DNA of 58,283 nt from a virus. Each line of letters begins with the position of its first letter. Position 1 is the stretch's first letter. The stretch covers positions 1 to 58,283 of the IMG/VR virus record IMGVR_UViG_3300024302_000012, one strand, 5' to 3'. The position numbers and the translations under genes were made by a program. Of the stretch, positions 14,179 through 22,199 are shown in pieces. Below the pieces are notes generated by a model. The model was not told the origin of the DNA. It saw only the letters and a program-made list of their open reading frames with translations, and ran no database searches.

Positions 14179-14715
14179 ATGTCAGACAATCTTAAGCATT
14201 TACACGAACAGATTGAGCAGTTGAGAAATGCGTTCAATCCAAATTTATTAAGCGACGTACTTAATGGATTTTTACAAGTATTAGATGGATCAGCCGGATC
14301 TATAACCCGACCAGAAAGTCAAATTGTCCATGGTGAGAACAAGCTTACACAAGATCAGATGGAAAAAAAGATGGCACTCGCAGGTCAGTCACAGTGGTTA
14401 GAGCCAAATTGTGTCTGTTGCGATGTTACAGAAAACACCAAAATTGATAGACTTCCAAGTAGCACTATGGAAGAAGCAAGATGTGGCCGCTGTAATCATG
14501 AACAATGTATGCCCAAAGAATGGTATATTGATCAAGTCATTCATGGAGCTCAAATGCAAGCACTGTTCAATAGTGGATATCGAATTTGGGAACTGGGAAA
14601 TTATATTCCGTTTGCCGAATGGTATCAGATGGATGGGAATCAGCAGCTAATTGAAAATGTAGTTCAGCTACAATCAGAGGTTCCGGAGGAAAACTTTAAT
14701 CCCAATCAGCAATAA
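14179..14715 (+). CDS. Hypothetical protein with Cys-rich centre
   Basis: A 178-residue protein. The N-terminal half is helical (MSDNLKHLHEQIEQLRN); the centre holds CVCCDVTE and RCGRCNHEQC, a likely zinc site. Last gene of the operon before a new early cassette. No family was recognised. Confidence 0.82.
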   Translation: MSDNLKHLHEQIEQLRNAFNPNLLSDVLNGFLQVLDGSAGSITRPESQIVHGENKLTQDQMEKKMALAGQSQWLEPNCVCCDVTENTKIDRLPSSTMEEARCGRCNHEQCMPKEWYIDQVIHGAQMQALFNSGYRIWELGNYIPFAEWYQMDGNQQLIENVVQLQSEVPEENFNPNQQ

Positions 14716-14775
14716 AACTGTTTTAGCACGGCCGTTCACGGGTTATATTCAATCAACAAACAAAAGGAGTTCCAC
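14716..14775 (+). promoter_or_regulatory. Early promoter cassette 4
   Basis: AACTGTTTTA starts at 14716 and TATATT at 14744 (28-base offset); the leader is CAACAAACAAAAGGAGTT. Confidence 0.75.
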
Positions 14776-15039
14776 ATGGACGTACGCACCTTCAACAAGT
14801 CTCAGATGAATTATTCCGACAACACTTTTTCACAAACAGCTGAAAAGCTTGGCCTTGATTATAATGATTTACCTGATGTAATTGAAGTTATTAATGACGA
14901 AACACAATTCATGGCTGAATTTAACTCAGCAACAAAAGATGGTACAAACACAATTTATACAGTTAGAAATATTTTTAATGGCCGGAAGGTCAAGCTACCT
15001 GTAGCGGCAAACAAATTTCACTTAGTAATAGAGGGATAA
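14776..15039 (+). CDS. Hypothetical protein behind an early cassette
   Basis: An 87-residue acidic protein (begins MDVRTFNKSQMNYSD). It heads a run of tightly packed small genes reaching 16955. No recognised domain; soluble. Confidence 0.82.
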   Translation: MDVRTFNKSQMNYSDNTFSQTAEKLGLDYNDLPDVIEVINDETQFMAEFNSATKDGTNTIYTVRNIFNGRKVKLPVAANKFHLVIEG

Positions 15040-15054
15040 GAAAAGAGGTTACAG

Positions 15055-15333
15055 ATGAAACTTAAAGTTGGGCGTTGTTACTTAACGAAAAATGACGATG
15101 TTGTAATCATCACAGGGTATCAGCCACACAAAAAATTCAACAAATATATTGGGTATGCTGTCAGGAAAAGCGACATAGAGAAAACGACTTATATTCGCAT
15201 GTCGCCAATTATGTCTTGGGGAGAAAACGGAGACTACTATTGGAGTGGGTGGGATTCAAAGCACGATCTTCTTGTAATCGCCCAACCTAGCTTACAGCCT
15301 CTTCTTCAACTTGACATGATCAAGATAATATAA
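15055..15333 (+). CDS. Hypothetical protein
   Basis: A 92-residue, mostly beta-type protein (begins MKLKVGRCYLTKNDD); the opening resembles small barrel domains found in phage accessory proteins. AAGAGGTTACAG precedes the ATG, and its TAA overlaps the next ATG. Confidence 0.8.
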   Translation: MKLKVGRCYLTKNDDVVIITGYQPHKKFNKYIGYAVRKSDIEKTTYIRMSPIMSWGENGDYYWSGWDSKHDLLVIAQPSLQPLLQLDMIKII

Positions 15334-15473
15334 TGTTTAGAAATATGCTATGCTGGTTAGGCTTACATAACTGGCTATACGGGAAATACAGGTGGACAAG
15401 AGTATGCTGGAACTGTAAAAGCGATCAGTATATGACGACATTAAACGGTTTTAAAATATGGAATGACAAGTAA
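15333..15473 (+). CDS. Tiny Trp-rich protein
   Basis: A 46-residue protein (begins MFRNMLCWLGLHNW) with several Trp codons, all TGG, and CWNC as a possible metal pair. Both its start and stop overlap neighbouring genes as TAATG, a strong sign of a real coupled gene. Confidence 0.7.
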   Translation: MFRNMLCWLGLHNWLYGKYRWTRVCWNCKSDQYMTTLNGFKIWNDK

Positions 15474-15691
15474 TGAAATTAGATCAAGCTCTTCGAATTG
15501 GAAAAGAATGTGGAATGGAAACTGTTCAGGAAGCATTGGCAAATATCCAAGGGCACGCAATGAATATGTTTCCATATAGTGAAATTGATGCCGAGCTTGT
15601 TGAATTGTATCTTGATTCAAAAGATAACTATTCTGGATCGGTTGACATGACCATCAATCAGTGCTATTATAAATGGAAGGATCTGAAATAA
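15473..15691 (+). CDS. Small hypothetical protein
   Basis: A 72-residue acidic helical protein (begins MKLDQALRIGKECG). Start and stop both overlap neighbours by one base. Function unknown. Confidence 0.8.
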   Translation: MKLDQALRIGKECGMETVQEALANIQGHAMNMFPYSEIDAELVELYLDSKDNYSGSVDMTINQCYYKWKDLK

Positions 15692-16101
15692 TGACTGATA
15701 AAAAAGACTTCAAGATATTTGTTCTTGAAGATAATCCAAAGAGAATGGAATGGTTTAACAACCATCTTGCCGATCAAATAAGAGCACACGCAAAACCATT
15801 TGAAGATTATAAGGATGTGAAAATTGAAATATTCAAAGCAAGCACAGTTCAAAATGCTGAATTGCTTTGGAATGAACACCAACCTTTTGATGCATATTTC
15901 TTAGATCATGATCTTGATGGAAAAGTAATGGTTGAAAGTACTGATCCGAATACTGGATATGCATTCAGTATGTTTCTATCTGATCAAGGAGTAAATGGTC
16001 TCAAGGAGCAGGTATTTATTCACTCACTAAATACAGTTGGTGCTGAGAATATGAAAGGTATATTCATCAAAGCCAAGCGCGTTCAAATATTTAATTTCTA
16101 G
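15691..16101 (+). CDS. cREC-type receiver-like domain protein (predicted cyclic-phosphate processing)
   Basis: A 136-residue single-domain protein. FVLEDNPKRMEWF (residues 10-22) and FDAYFLDHDLDG (about 68-79) match the degenerate receiver fold known as cREC, found with RNA-repair genes in phages and predicted to handle cyclic phosphates at broken RNA ends. The acidic cluster is kept. It lies five genes before the Pnkp/ligase pair, in line with that role. The assignment is from motif recall. Confidence 0.68.
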   Translation: MTDKKDFKIFVLEDNPKRMEWFNNHLADQIRAHAKPFEDYKDVKIEIFKASTVQNAELLWNEHQPFDAYFLDHDLDGKVMVESTDPNTGYAFSMFLSDQGVNGLKEQVFIHSLNTVGAENMKGIFIKAKRVQIFNF

Positions 16102-16109
16102 GAGGAATT

Positions 16110-16448
16110 ATGTCAGTAAATAATTGTGATTGCTGTTATTGTAGAAGAGATCGCGAAGTTTCTACTCTTATAGTTCCACCAACAGATTTCAATATGAATG
16201 ATCAAGCAACTGTTCAACTCACAGACTATGGAAGAAGTGTTCATAGACTTTGGTATGTAATTCTATTTGATTCTGTTGATGTGGATTTTGGTTTTGAAGA
16301 GAAATATTCTGCCTATGAAAAAGAGATCAAAGATGGATTTCTAACAACAGAGCTATGGAGAATCATGCAGATGTTTGGTACAAAGCACTATATGGGTAAT
16401 AAGAATTGCTTTGTTGACAATAAAATAAGTATCAAAAAGGGTATTTAA
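16110..16448 (+). CDS. Hypothetical protein, Cys-rich N-terminus
   Basis: A 112-residue protein opening MSVNNCDCCYCRRDRE, a dense Cys cluster that could bind metal. The rest is acidic and aromatic. AGGAGG precedes the start. It sits between the cREC-like and HAD genes. No family was recognised. Confidence 0.8.
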   Translation: MSVNNCDCCYCRRDREVSTLIVPPTDFNMNDQATVQLTDYGRSVHRLWYVILFDSVDVDFGFEEKYSAYEKEIKDGFLTTELWRIMQMFGTKHYMGNKNCFVDNKISIKKGI

Positions 16449-16955
16449 ATGAAAGTAATATTTTTAGATATCGATGGTGTATTGACTACAGCAACCTGGG
16501 CATCAAACTATAGAGAATTTAATCCAGTTTGCACTAATGGATTATTGAAGATATTGGATGCTGATCCAGAAATTCAGCTTGTGATCTCGTCAACTTGGCG
16601 AGGTGGAAAGAAAGATAGCGTCATTGATCCTGAATCAAGATTGTATCGCGAACTTGAAAAATATGATCTCATTAAAAAGCTCCACAAGGACTGGCAAACT
16701 ATACATCTCTATGATTTAAGTCGTGGACACGAAATTCAAGATTGGTTAGATCGACATCCTGAAGTAGAGAACTATGTAATTCTTGATGATGATGGTGACA
16801 TGCTTGATGGTCAAAGAGAACATTTTGTTCATACAGCAACTTGGGATGGGATGCTTTTAGCACATCTTGATCATGCTATTAAAATATTTGGTATTGAGAT
16901 GGATGCTGTAAAATGGAACAAAGATTTCATTGAATGTAAACTTATCAAGAAATAA
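16449..16955 (+). CDS. HAD-superfamily phosphatase, RNA-repair (SAK) type likely
   Basis: A 168-residue protein. FLDIDGVL (residues 5-12) holds the nucleophile Asp and the second catalytic Asp, VISSTWR is motif II, and YVILDDDGDML carries the terminal Asp pair. The compact cap-less form and the STWR motif resemble HAD domains in multi-domain RNA-repair proteins. It could remove 3' phosphates from nicked RNA. It directly abuts the upstream gene. Confidence 0.8.
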   Translation: MKVIFLDIDGVLTTATWASNYREFNPVCTNGLLKILDADPEIQLVISSTWRGGKKDSVIDPESRLYRELEKYDLIKKLHKDWQTIHLYDLSRGHEIQDWLDRHPEVENYVILDDDGDMLDGQREHFVHTATWDGMLLAHLDHAIKIFGIEMDAVKWNKDFIECKLIKK

Positions 16956-17025
16956 AAACCGATAATCGAAGGACCTATTGCATATTTCACTATATACAAT
17001 AACCCATAATCAGAGGAGAAGAAGA

Positions 17026-17346
17026 ATGCAAGACGCACAGTTCAAAATAACCGAAGTGAAAGCTTCAAAGCATGGAAATACACACCAAGCTTACCGAGTT
17101 GTGGCACCAACAAGTAAAAGTTACTACGATCGGAAAAGCATGTCAATCAGTCGTGAAGAATATCACGAATTACAGAAGCTGGACAAAGATTCTACAAATG
17201 TAGTTGTTCAGTTTATTAATCCTGACACGGAGAAGATTGATGATAAACCGTTTTTCCATGGCAAGCTACGAACATTCCTCCAGAAGGAAGTTAATATCAC
17301 TGGAGAGTATGTAATCTTTTGGCTATATAAACCTGCCGAGAGTTAA
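17026..17346 (+). CDS. Hypothetical protein
   Basis: A 106-residue basic protein (begins MQDAQFKITEVKASK). The start at 17026 follows AGGAGAAGA; an upstream ATG at 16978 lies in a promoter-like region (TATACAAT near 16992). No domain was recognised. Confidence 0.8.
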   Translation: MQDAQFKITEVKASKHGNTHQAYRVVAPTSKSYYDRKSMSISREEYHELQKLDKDSTNVVVQFINPDTEKIDDKPFFHGKLRTFLQKEVNITGEYVIFWLYKPAES

Positions 17347-17402
17347 AGTTGTTCTATAGAGATCTTATAGATCTGTTAAAGTGGTTCTATTTTTATTTGA
17401 CT

Positions 17403-17430
17403 TGGACGAAATAACTGTTTCATCCAAGTC
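17403..17430 (+). repeat. Inverted repeat around a promoter box
   Basis: CTTGGA pairs with TCCAAG (within GACTTGGA/TCCAAGTC) and encloses the AACTGTTTCAT box of early cassette 5. It is a possible operator or RNA hairpin, and no other copy of the cassette has it. Confidence 0.4.
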
Positions 17431-17470
17431 ATCTCTATAGTATATTGTGGCAACAAACAAAGGAGTTGTT
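17413..17470 (+). promoter_or_regulatory. Early promoter cassette 5
   Basis: AACTGTTTCAT starts at 17413 and TATATT at 17441 (28-base offset); the leader is CAACAAACAAAGGAGTT. Confidence 0.75.
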
Positions 17471-17998
17471 ATGCAAAAAATCACACATAAAGAGTTAGTT
17501 GAAAAGCTAAATCAATATCGTGGAGTTACATTCATTTCATGTTCAATCGAATCACCGGTCAAAATGGCCAAAGGTGGACGAGCTGGACGAGCAATAAATC
17601 CCTACCATGAACAGATTACAAAAGCTTCTTATCTCAATGGAGCTATTGGATTTGACTATGAAAAGTCAGTAAATAACCAACGTGGAAAAGAAGGCGTTGA
17701 AGAAGTTTTTGAATCCAAACCAAGGGCTTGGGGAACGGTCATGGAAGGTGGAAAATTTGTTGAGCATAAAGGTAATTTCTATCTTCAGCTCAAGGTTGAG
17801 AATGTTGGTGTTGATTCGGTTCAATATTTCAATGAAGGTCAAGCAATTGATCCAGAGCTTCTTACTGAATGGCTTCCCAAGAAACGTGAAGGTTCAGGAC
17901 GGCAAGATGTTGAAAACGAGATCATCCTTCGTGACATCAAATTGGCCAGTATTAAATCAATCAAATTTGGAAAAGAAGAATATGAGGTAACAGAATAA
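17471..17998 (+). CDS. Hypothetical phage protein
   Basis: A 175-residue protein (begins MQKITHKELVEKLNQ) with a Gly/Arg-rich segment KGGRAGRAINPYHEQ near residue 36 that suggests nucleic-acid contact. The start at 17471 follows AAAGGAG; ATG at 17447 lies in the cassette. Similar proteins of unknown role seem common in large phages, but I cannot name the family. Confidence 0.8.
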   Translation: MQKITHKELVEKLNQYRGVTFISCSIESPVKMAKGGRAGRAINPYHEQITKASYLNGAIGFDYEKSVNNQRGKEGVEEVFESKPRAWGTVMEGGKFVEHKGNFYLQLKVENVGVDSVQYFNEGQAIDPELLTEWLPKKREGSGRQDVENEIILRDIKLASIKSIKFGKEEYEVTE

Positions 17999-18198
17999 TG
18001 AAAGATACAGACATAAAATTCACAATTGGCGGGACAGAGATTAACACAGCTGACCTTACATATAGGCAAAAACAGGTCGCTCGAAACAGTTCAAAGTGGA
18101 TTGGTTTTGCAATCATATGGATGGGAGCAGGATTCTGGGTTGCATTTGGTGTATTGCTTGTGGCAATCTTTGTAAATCTCGAACTTATCCCAGATTAG
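17998..18198 (+). CDS. Small membrane protein
   Basis: A 66-residue protein with one hydrophobic span (about residues 34-60, WIGFAIIWMGAGFWVAFG) after a soluble N-terminus. The ATG overlaps the upstream TAA. It is probably membrane anchored with the N-terminus inside. Confidence 0.78.
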   Translation: MKDTDIKFTIGGTEINTADLTYRQKQVARNSSKWIGFAIIWMGAGFWVAFGVLLVAIFVNLELIPD

Positions 18199-18255
18199 AC
18201 CTTTCATCTAATCGTTTTGAAGTGTATATTCAGGTAACAACAAAAGGAGTTCGCA
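18199..18255 (+). promoter_or_regulatory. Early promoter cassette 6 (diverged upstream box)
   Basis: The upstream box is only ACCTTTCAT (18199). TATATT is at 18225, and the leader AACAACAAAAGGAGTT is intact. Confidence 0.6.
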
Positions 18256-18531
18256 ATGAATAAAGCAACAATGATGAGAAAAGACCTCTCGAAAAATCCC
18301 AAATCTTTCACCAGTTTTGTCAAAGAAAATTATCAGAAGCTTATGACATTATCGTCAAATCCTGAAGATCTTATTTCTTTTATTAATGAAGAAACCAAAG
18401 GCTTTAGCGTATCTGAAAAATATCGGAATGCTTTAACTGAAAAGCTTATGTCCGGCTCAGTAACTCAGAATCAGTACTACCTTACAAATGCATATTTGAC
18501 CGGAAAAGGTCTGAGCGTAGCAGGTATCTAA
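18256..18531 (+). CDS. Small hypothetical protein
   Basis: A 91-residue helical basic protein (begins MNKATMMRKDLSKNP) behind an early cassette. Its TAA overlaps the next ATG. No family was recognised. Confidence 0.8.
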   Translation: MNKATMMRKDLSKNPKSFTSFVKENYQKLMTLSSNPEDLISFINEETKGFSVSEKYRNALTEKLMSGSVTQNQYYLTNAYLTGKGLSVAGI

Positions 18532-18722
18532 TGGACTATAATCTAGATAAACTTAAAGATGGAGTAGTAGCACTGGCAATGGATAGGATCAAAGTAATGC
18601 TAGACGCAATGGGTGAAAAAGTGGGACCTGGCAATTTGAACTTGATTAAAACTGAACTTGACAGGGCATATTTAGATGGCAGTATTGATGTCATCAACGC
18701 AATAAAGGAGATTAAGAGATAA
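18531..18722 (+). CDS. Small hypothetical protein
   Basis: A 63-residue, likely amphipathic helical protein (begins MDYNLDKLKDGVV). Start and stop both overlap neighbours (TAATG). Function unknown. Confidence 0.78.
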   Translation: MDYNLDKLKDGVVALAMDRIKVMLDAMGEKVGPGNLNLIKTELDRAYLDGSIDVINAIKEIKR

Positions 18723-18865
18723 TGTGTATTTGTGGTGGAGTTGTAGAGGTCTCAATCGGTGCATTTCTATTTGGACTGATTGCAGGACTATTAAAGAAGT
18801 TTAAGAATAAAAAGAAGACATGTCATTGTCCAGAAATTGATCATCATTTCAATTTAGATGACTAA
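18722..18865 (+). CDS. Tiny membrane-anchored Cys protein
   Basis: A 47-residue protein starting MCICGGVVEVSIG, with a short hydrophobic span (IGAFLFGLIAGLL), a Lys-rich stretch, then CHCPEIDHH. The Cys/His residues may bind metal. It starts at an ATG overlapping the upstream stop. Confidence 0.65.
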   Translation: MCICGGVVEVSIGAFLFGLIAGLLKKFKNKKKTCHCPEIDHHFNLDD

Positions 18866-18922
18866 AACTGTTTCATTTGGCGCTGCAGGGTGTATATTAT
18901 GGTAACAACAAAAGGAGTTAAC
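18866..18922 (+). promoter_or_regulatory. Early promoter cassette 7
   Basis: AACTGTTTCAT starts at 18866 and TATATT at 18893 (27-base offset); the leader is AACAACAAAAGGAGTT. Confidence 0.75.
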
Positions 18923-19246
18923 ATGATTACAAAGAATGAAAGAATCGCAACAAAAGCTTATGAAAGACTCGTCAAGCCTATGATGGAGAGGTACAATGAG
19001 TCAGTTGAAATGAGTCATGCAATCGATTTTGGTGAGTTCAGCACGGTTGATTTCCCAGATGAAGAACATGAAGCCTTGCTTCAAAAGGTTGCATCACGTT
19101 TTGGTATGACAAGTGATAGATTGTTCACGACCTCATACATGGCATCAGAAGAATATGAAGAGCATGCTCGTGAACATAGAGTTTGGATAGATCCAGCCGG
19201 CGGAACACATGTTGGCTTTGAAGATCCAGCAGCAATGTATGCTTAA
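18923..19246 (+). CDS. Hypothetical protein
   Basis: A 107-residue acidic protein (begins MITKNERIATKAYER). The start at 18923 follows AAAGGAG; the in-frame ATGs at 18890 and 18899 lie in the promoter. No domain was recognised. It leads the operon that contains the KH protein and Pnkp. Confidence 0.82.
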   Translation: MITKNERIATKAYERLVKPMMERYNESVEMSHAIDFGEFSTVDFPDEEHEALLQKVASRFGMTSDRLFTTSYMASEEYEEHAREHRVWIDPAGGTHVGFEDPAAMYA

Positions 19247-19258
19247 AGGAGATCAAAA

Positions 19259-19612
19259 ATGGGATTAACACTGTGGCTGGCACGTAAATGTGGCTATGAA
19301 CAAGAGATCAATTCGAAGCCATTCAGGAAAGAGCTGTATCAATTCTTTCATTGGAATAGAGAAGTGAATTTTGGTTCCAATAGCTTAGGTGATCACGACT
19401 ATCTCCATGATATTCATGACGTCACTGCAAAGATCAATGCCGACAATGAATATATTGTCACAATTAAGACTACTCGACCTGGGTATATCATTGGTGCCAA
19501 GGGATGGCTTATCACTCAGATTCAGCTTTATATGCAGGCACAGTTCCCTGATAAAGTATTGAAAATACATATTGAAGAAACACGACTATGGGCAGAGCTC
19601 TGGAGAGATTAA
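19259..19612 (+). CDS. KH-domain RNA-binding protein
   Basis: A 117-residue protein. Residues about 66-105 (TIKTTRPGYIIGAKG, then a helix ITQIQLYMQ) match a type II KH domain as in ribosomal protein S3, with the GxxG loop as GAKG preceded by PGYIIG. It should bind single-stranded RNA or DNA. Its position two genes before Pnkp supports an RNA role. AAAGGAG precedes the start. Confidence 0.72.
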   Translation: MGLTLWLARKCGYEQEINSKPFRKELYQFFHWNREVNFGSNSLGDHDYLHDIHDVTAKINADNEYIVTIKTTRPGYIIGAKGWLITQIQLYMQAQFPDKVLKIHIEETRLWAELWRD

Positions 19613-19613
19613 T

Positions 19614-19805
19614 GTGAGCATTGAAACATTAGTTGCATTAATAGAGTTCACAGGCGGTGACGCCACGGACATCATTGAGTGGCATAAGGCTGAAATCGTT
19701 CTTGACAAAATAACTAAAATTATAACAGAGAGCAAGCACGGATTTGAAAGCCCAGTTGCAAATGTCAATATCATAGAAGCATTATTGGAATATAAAAAGG
19801 ACTAA
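19614..19805 (+). CDS. Small hypothetical protein, GTG start
   Basis: A 63-residue acidic protein (begins with GTG, then SIETLVALIEF). GTG at 19614 follows GGAGAGATTA. It lies between the KH protein and Pnkp. No family was recognised. Confidence 0.7.
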   Translation: MSIETLVALIEFTGGDATDIIEWHKAEIVLDKITKIITESKHGFESPVANVNIIEALLEYKKD

Positions 19806-19809
19806 TAAA

Positions 19810-20796
19810 TTGACAAAACAAAAATCTGTAAAATTAGTACTCATGAGAGGAATACCAGGGTCTGGTAAATCTACAAAATCAAAAGCAATGGTTGCTAAAG
19901 ATCCAAATAGCTGGGTTAGAATAAATCGAGATGATTTTCGATTTATGATTAACGACTATTTCTATGGCAATATGAGAGTAGAAAATTTGATTTCAAAAGC
20001 AACACACCGAATGGCTGAAGATGCTTTACGTGCAGGATTCAATGTTATATCTGACGATATGAACTTGAGACAAAAGTATGTTACTGAATGGCACAATATT
20101 GCTGAAAAAATTGGTAATATTACTGTTGTTGAAAAATACATGGACATCACTCTGAAAGAAGCGCTTAAAAGAGATTTGACTCGTGAAAAGAAAGTCGGAG
20201 CTGATGTAGTTAAGAACCAGTTTAATAAATATGTTAAGAATATGAAAATTCGTGAAGAGACATATTACCCACCAGTTGATAGAGCTGGACAGTACATTGT
20301 TCAAGATGAATCATTACCTAGAGCAGTTATCTGTGATATTGATGGAACAGCAGCTCTTATGAATGGAAAGCGTGGACCTTTTGAATGGCACAATGTATTC
20401 AGAGATGATGTGAATAAACCTGTAGAAGAGTTGATTAAAATAATTCAAAACAGTAATGATTTCGTTGGCTATGGTTATGAGTTAGCTGGTGAGACACAAG
20501 AGTATGATGATGTAAAAATGATCTACTTATCAGGTCGTGATGGAGCAGCAAAGGATGAGACAATCCGCTGGTTCAAAGAAAAGATGAAGATCGAAGTTGT
20601 CTATGGTGACAATCTATTCATGAGAGCACCAAATGATCAACGCAAAGATTCTATCATCAAGCAAGAGCTATATGATGCTCACATCAGAGGGCAATATAAT
20701 GTTCTATTTGTATTGGATGATAGAAATCAAGTAGTAGACAACTGGAGACAAGAAATTGGACTACCAACATTTCAAGTAGAATATGGAGATTTCTAA
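19810..20796 (+). CDS. pseT: T4 Pnkp-like polynucleotide 5'-kinase/3'-phosphatase
   Basis: A 328-residue protein, close to the T4 enzyme in length. The N-terminal kinase has the P-loop GIPGSGKST (residues 14-22). The C-terminal HAD phosphatase has VICDIDGTAAL with catalytic Asp176 and Asp178, and a conserved YLSGRDG motif. It heals RNA breaks by removing 3' or cyclic phosphate and phosphorylating the 5' end, so that RNA ligase 1 can seal. The start is TTG at 19810. In T4 this pair repairs tRNA cut by host anticodon nuclease, and the ligase lies 1.4 kb downstream here. Confidence 0.95.
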   Translation: MTKQKSVKLVLMRGIPGSGKSTKSKAMVAKDPNSWVRINRDDFRFMINDYFYGNMRVENLISKATHRMAEDALRAGFNVISDDMNLRQKYVTEWHNIAEKIGNITVVEKYMDITLKEALKRDLTREKKVGADVVKNQFNKYVKNMKIREETYYPPVDRAGQYIVQDESLPRAVICDIDGTAALMNGKRGPFEWHNVFRDDVNKPVEELIKIIQNSNDFVGYGYELAGETQEYDDVKMIYLSGRDGAAKDETIRWFKEKMKIEVVYGDNLFMRAPNDQRKDSIIKQELYDAHIRGQYNVLFVLDDRNQVVDNWRQEIGLPTFQVEYGDF

Positions 20797-20799
20797 AAT

Positions 20800-20858
20800 A
20801 ACGGTTTCATTTGTTAATGCAGTATAGTATATTGCAGTAACAACCAAAGGAGTACACA
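20800..20858 (+). promoter_or_regulatory. Early promoter cassette 8
   Basis: AACGGTTTCAT starts at 20800 and TATATT at 20828 (28-base offset); the leader is AACAACCAAAGGAGT. Confidence 0.72.
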
Positions 20859-21077
20859 ATGAAATGGTTACAAAAATTCAAAAAAGGTCATCTTATTGAG
20901 CCATTCATTTATGTAGATTTTGACGATAGAATTGTCAGGGCACACAGAGGTAATAGAATCAAATGGCTTGAAAAGCATTACATCTATTCATTTACATTCC
21001 AAGGTGCTGTTCATGCGACAAAGAAATTAACCGAAAAGAAATACCCACAATATGCTGGGTCAATTTATTATTTTTAG
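20859..21077 (+). CDS. Small hypothetical protein
   Basis: A 72-residue basic, aromatic protein (begins MKWLQKFKKGHLIEP). It heads the operon containing the nucleotidyltransferase and RNA ligase. No domain was recognised. Confidence 0.8.
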   Translation: MKWLQKFKKGHLIEPFIYVDFDDRIVRAHRGNRIKWLEKHYIYSFTFQGAVHATKKLTEKKYPQYAGSIYYF

Positions 21078-21088
21078 AAGGAAGCAAT

Positions 21089-21859
21089 ATGTCTGACATT
21101 GTAAAATATATCAAAGATTTTGAGAAAGAGAAATTGCTCTACCTTGTTCTTGCAGGGTCACGAGGATATTCAACTCACACAGATGAGTCTGACTATGATT
21201 ATCGTGGGGTGTTTGTGAATACTAAGGAAGAAGTAATTGGTAGCCTAACGCGAGATAAACAAAAATACTGGCCTGACACTGAAGATGCAATGCTCCATGG
21301 TTTGCAAAAATTTGTTAAGCTGGCCTCAAATGCAAGTCCTAATGTCATTGAACTTTTATTCATGAATGGTACGGCAGAATATATTCATCCCTTGTTTGCA
21401 AAATGGTTCCTTGACAATCGTGATGACTTTTTATCTCTAAAATGCTATAATAGTTACTCAGGATATGCTTGGGGACAGGTTCAACAAAGCAAGCATAAGT
21501 CTTCTCATGGATCCTTACGTGAAAAATATAAATGTGGAGATCCTCAAGATCCATATGATTCAAAATATGCAATGCACACAATTCGCATGATGTATAATGG
21601 ATTAGAAATTATTCAGACTGGGATGTTAACTCCAAATTTCAAGGATAGCGGCCTTCTTACCGTTTTACAAGAGATTCGGAAAGGTGATTTCTATAAAAAT
21701 GCTACTGAATTTTATCAGCATGTAGAAAGCCTTGATGCTGACATTAAAAAATCACATGAGCATGCTTCAATTGGAAAGTGGCTTCGTGAAGAACCAAGTC
21801 GGGATCGGATGAATGAATTACTAATTGGATTCTATGAAGAACTTTGGTATTCAAAATGA
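21089..21859 (+). CDS. Predicted nucleotidyltransferase (YcgL/COG3541 type)
   Basis: A 256-residue protein. LAGSRGYSTHTDESDYDYRG (residues 21-40) is the polymerase-beta-type signature, with GS and Asp35/Asp37 as metal ligands. Members are found in phages and RNA-repair clusters and transfer nucleotides to an unknown acceptor, plausibly RNA ends. The apparent stop is TGA at 21857; if TGA is Trp, three residues (W, N, I) are added and TAA at 21866-21868 ends the protein. Confidence 0.85.
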   Translation: MSDIVKYIKDFEKEKLLYLVLAGSRGYSTHTDESDYDYRGVFVNTKEEVIGSLTRDKQKYWPDTEDAMLHGLQKFVKLASNASPNVIELLFMNGTAEYIHPLFAKWFLDNRDDFLSLKCYNSYSGYAWGQVQQSKHKSSHGSLREKYKCGDPQDPYDSKYAMHTIRMMYNGLEIIQTGMLTPNFKDSGLLTVLQEIRKGDFYKNATEFYQHVESLDADIKKSHEHASIGKWLREEPSRDRMNELLIGFYEELWYSK

Positions 21860-22194
21860 AATATATAATATTATTGGCATTCATTGGTTTGGTTATTGAA
21901 GCTCGATATCAAATTGAGAAAATGAAAAACAAGCCATTCAGCGATGAAAATTCTGAATATGACCAATCGATGAAGATTAATCAATATGTTGTTTTTCTAA
22001 AAGACTATCAATCGGAAGAGCAGAAGAATATGCGACAGGAGAAATATAACAAGGGTGAAGTTGTGACTGTTCGGCATATATCAACTGGAGTTGTGGGCCC
22101 AATCCAGATTGAATACTTAAATGCTATTGATTATTCTATGATTGTTGATAATGCAGGATATACAATTATGAGAATCATACCAATTGAAAGGTAG
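21856..22194 (+). CDS. Membrane-anchored hypothetical protein
   Basis: A 112-residue protein with an N-terminal hydrophobic segment (KYIILLAFIGLVI, residues 2-15) followed by a charged soluble domain. The ATG overlaps the TGA of the previous gene (ATGA). It may be an inner-membrane protein facing the cytoplasm. Function unknown. Confidence 0.75.
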   Translation: MKYIILLAFIGLVIEARYQIEKMKNKPFSDENSEYDQSMKINQYVVFLKDYQSEEQKNMRQEKYNKGEVVTVRHISTGVVGPIQIEYLNAIDYSMIVDNAGYTIMRIIPIER

Positions 22195-22199
22195 ATATA

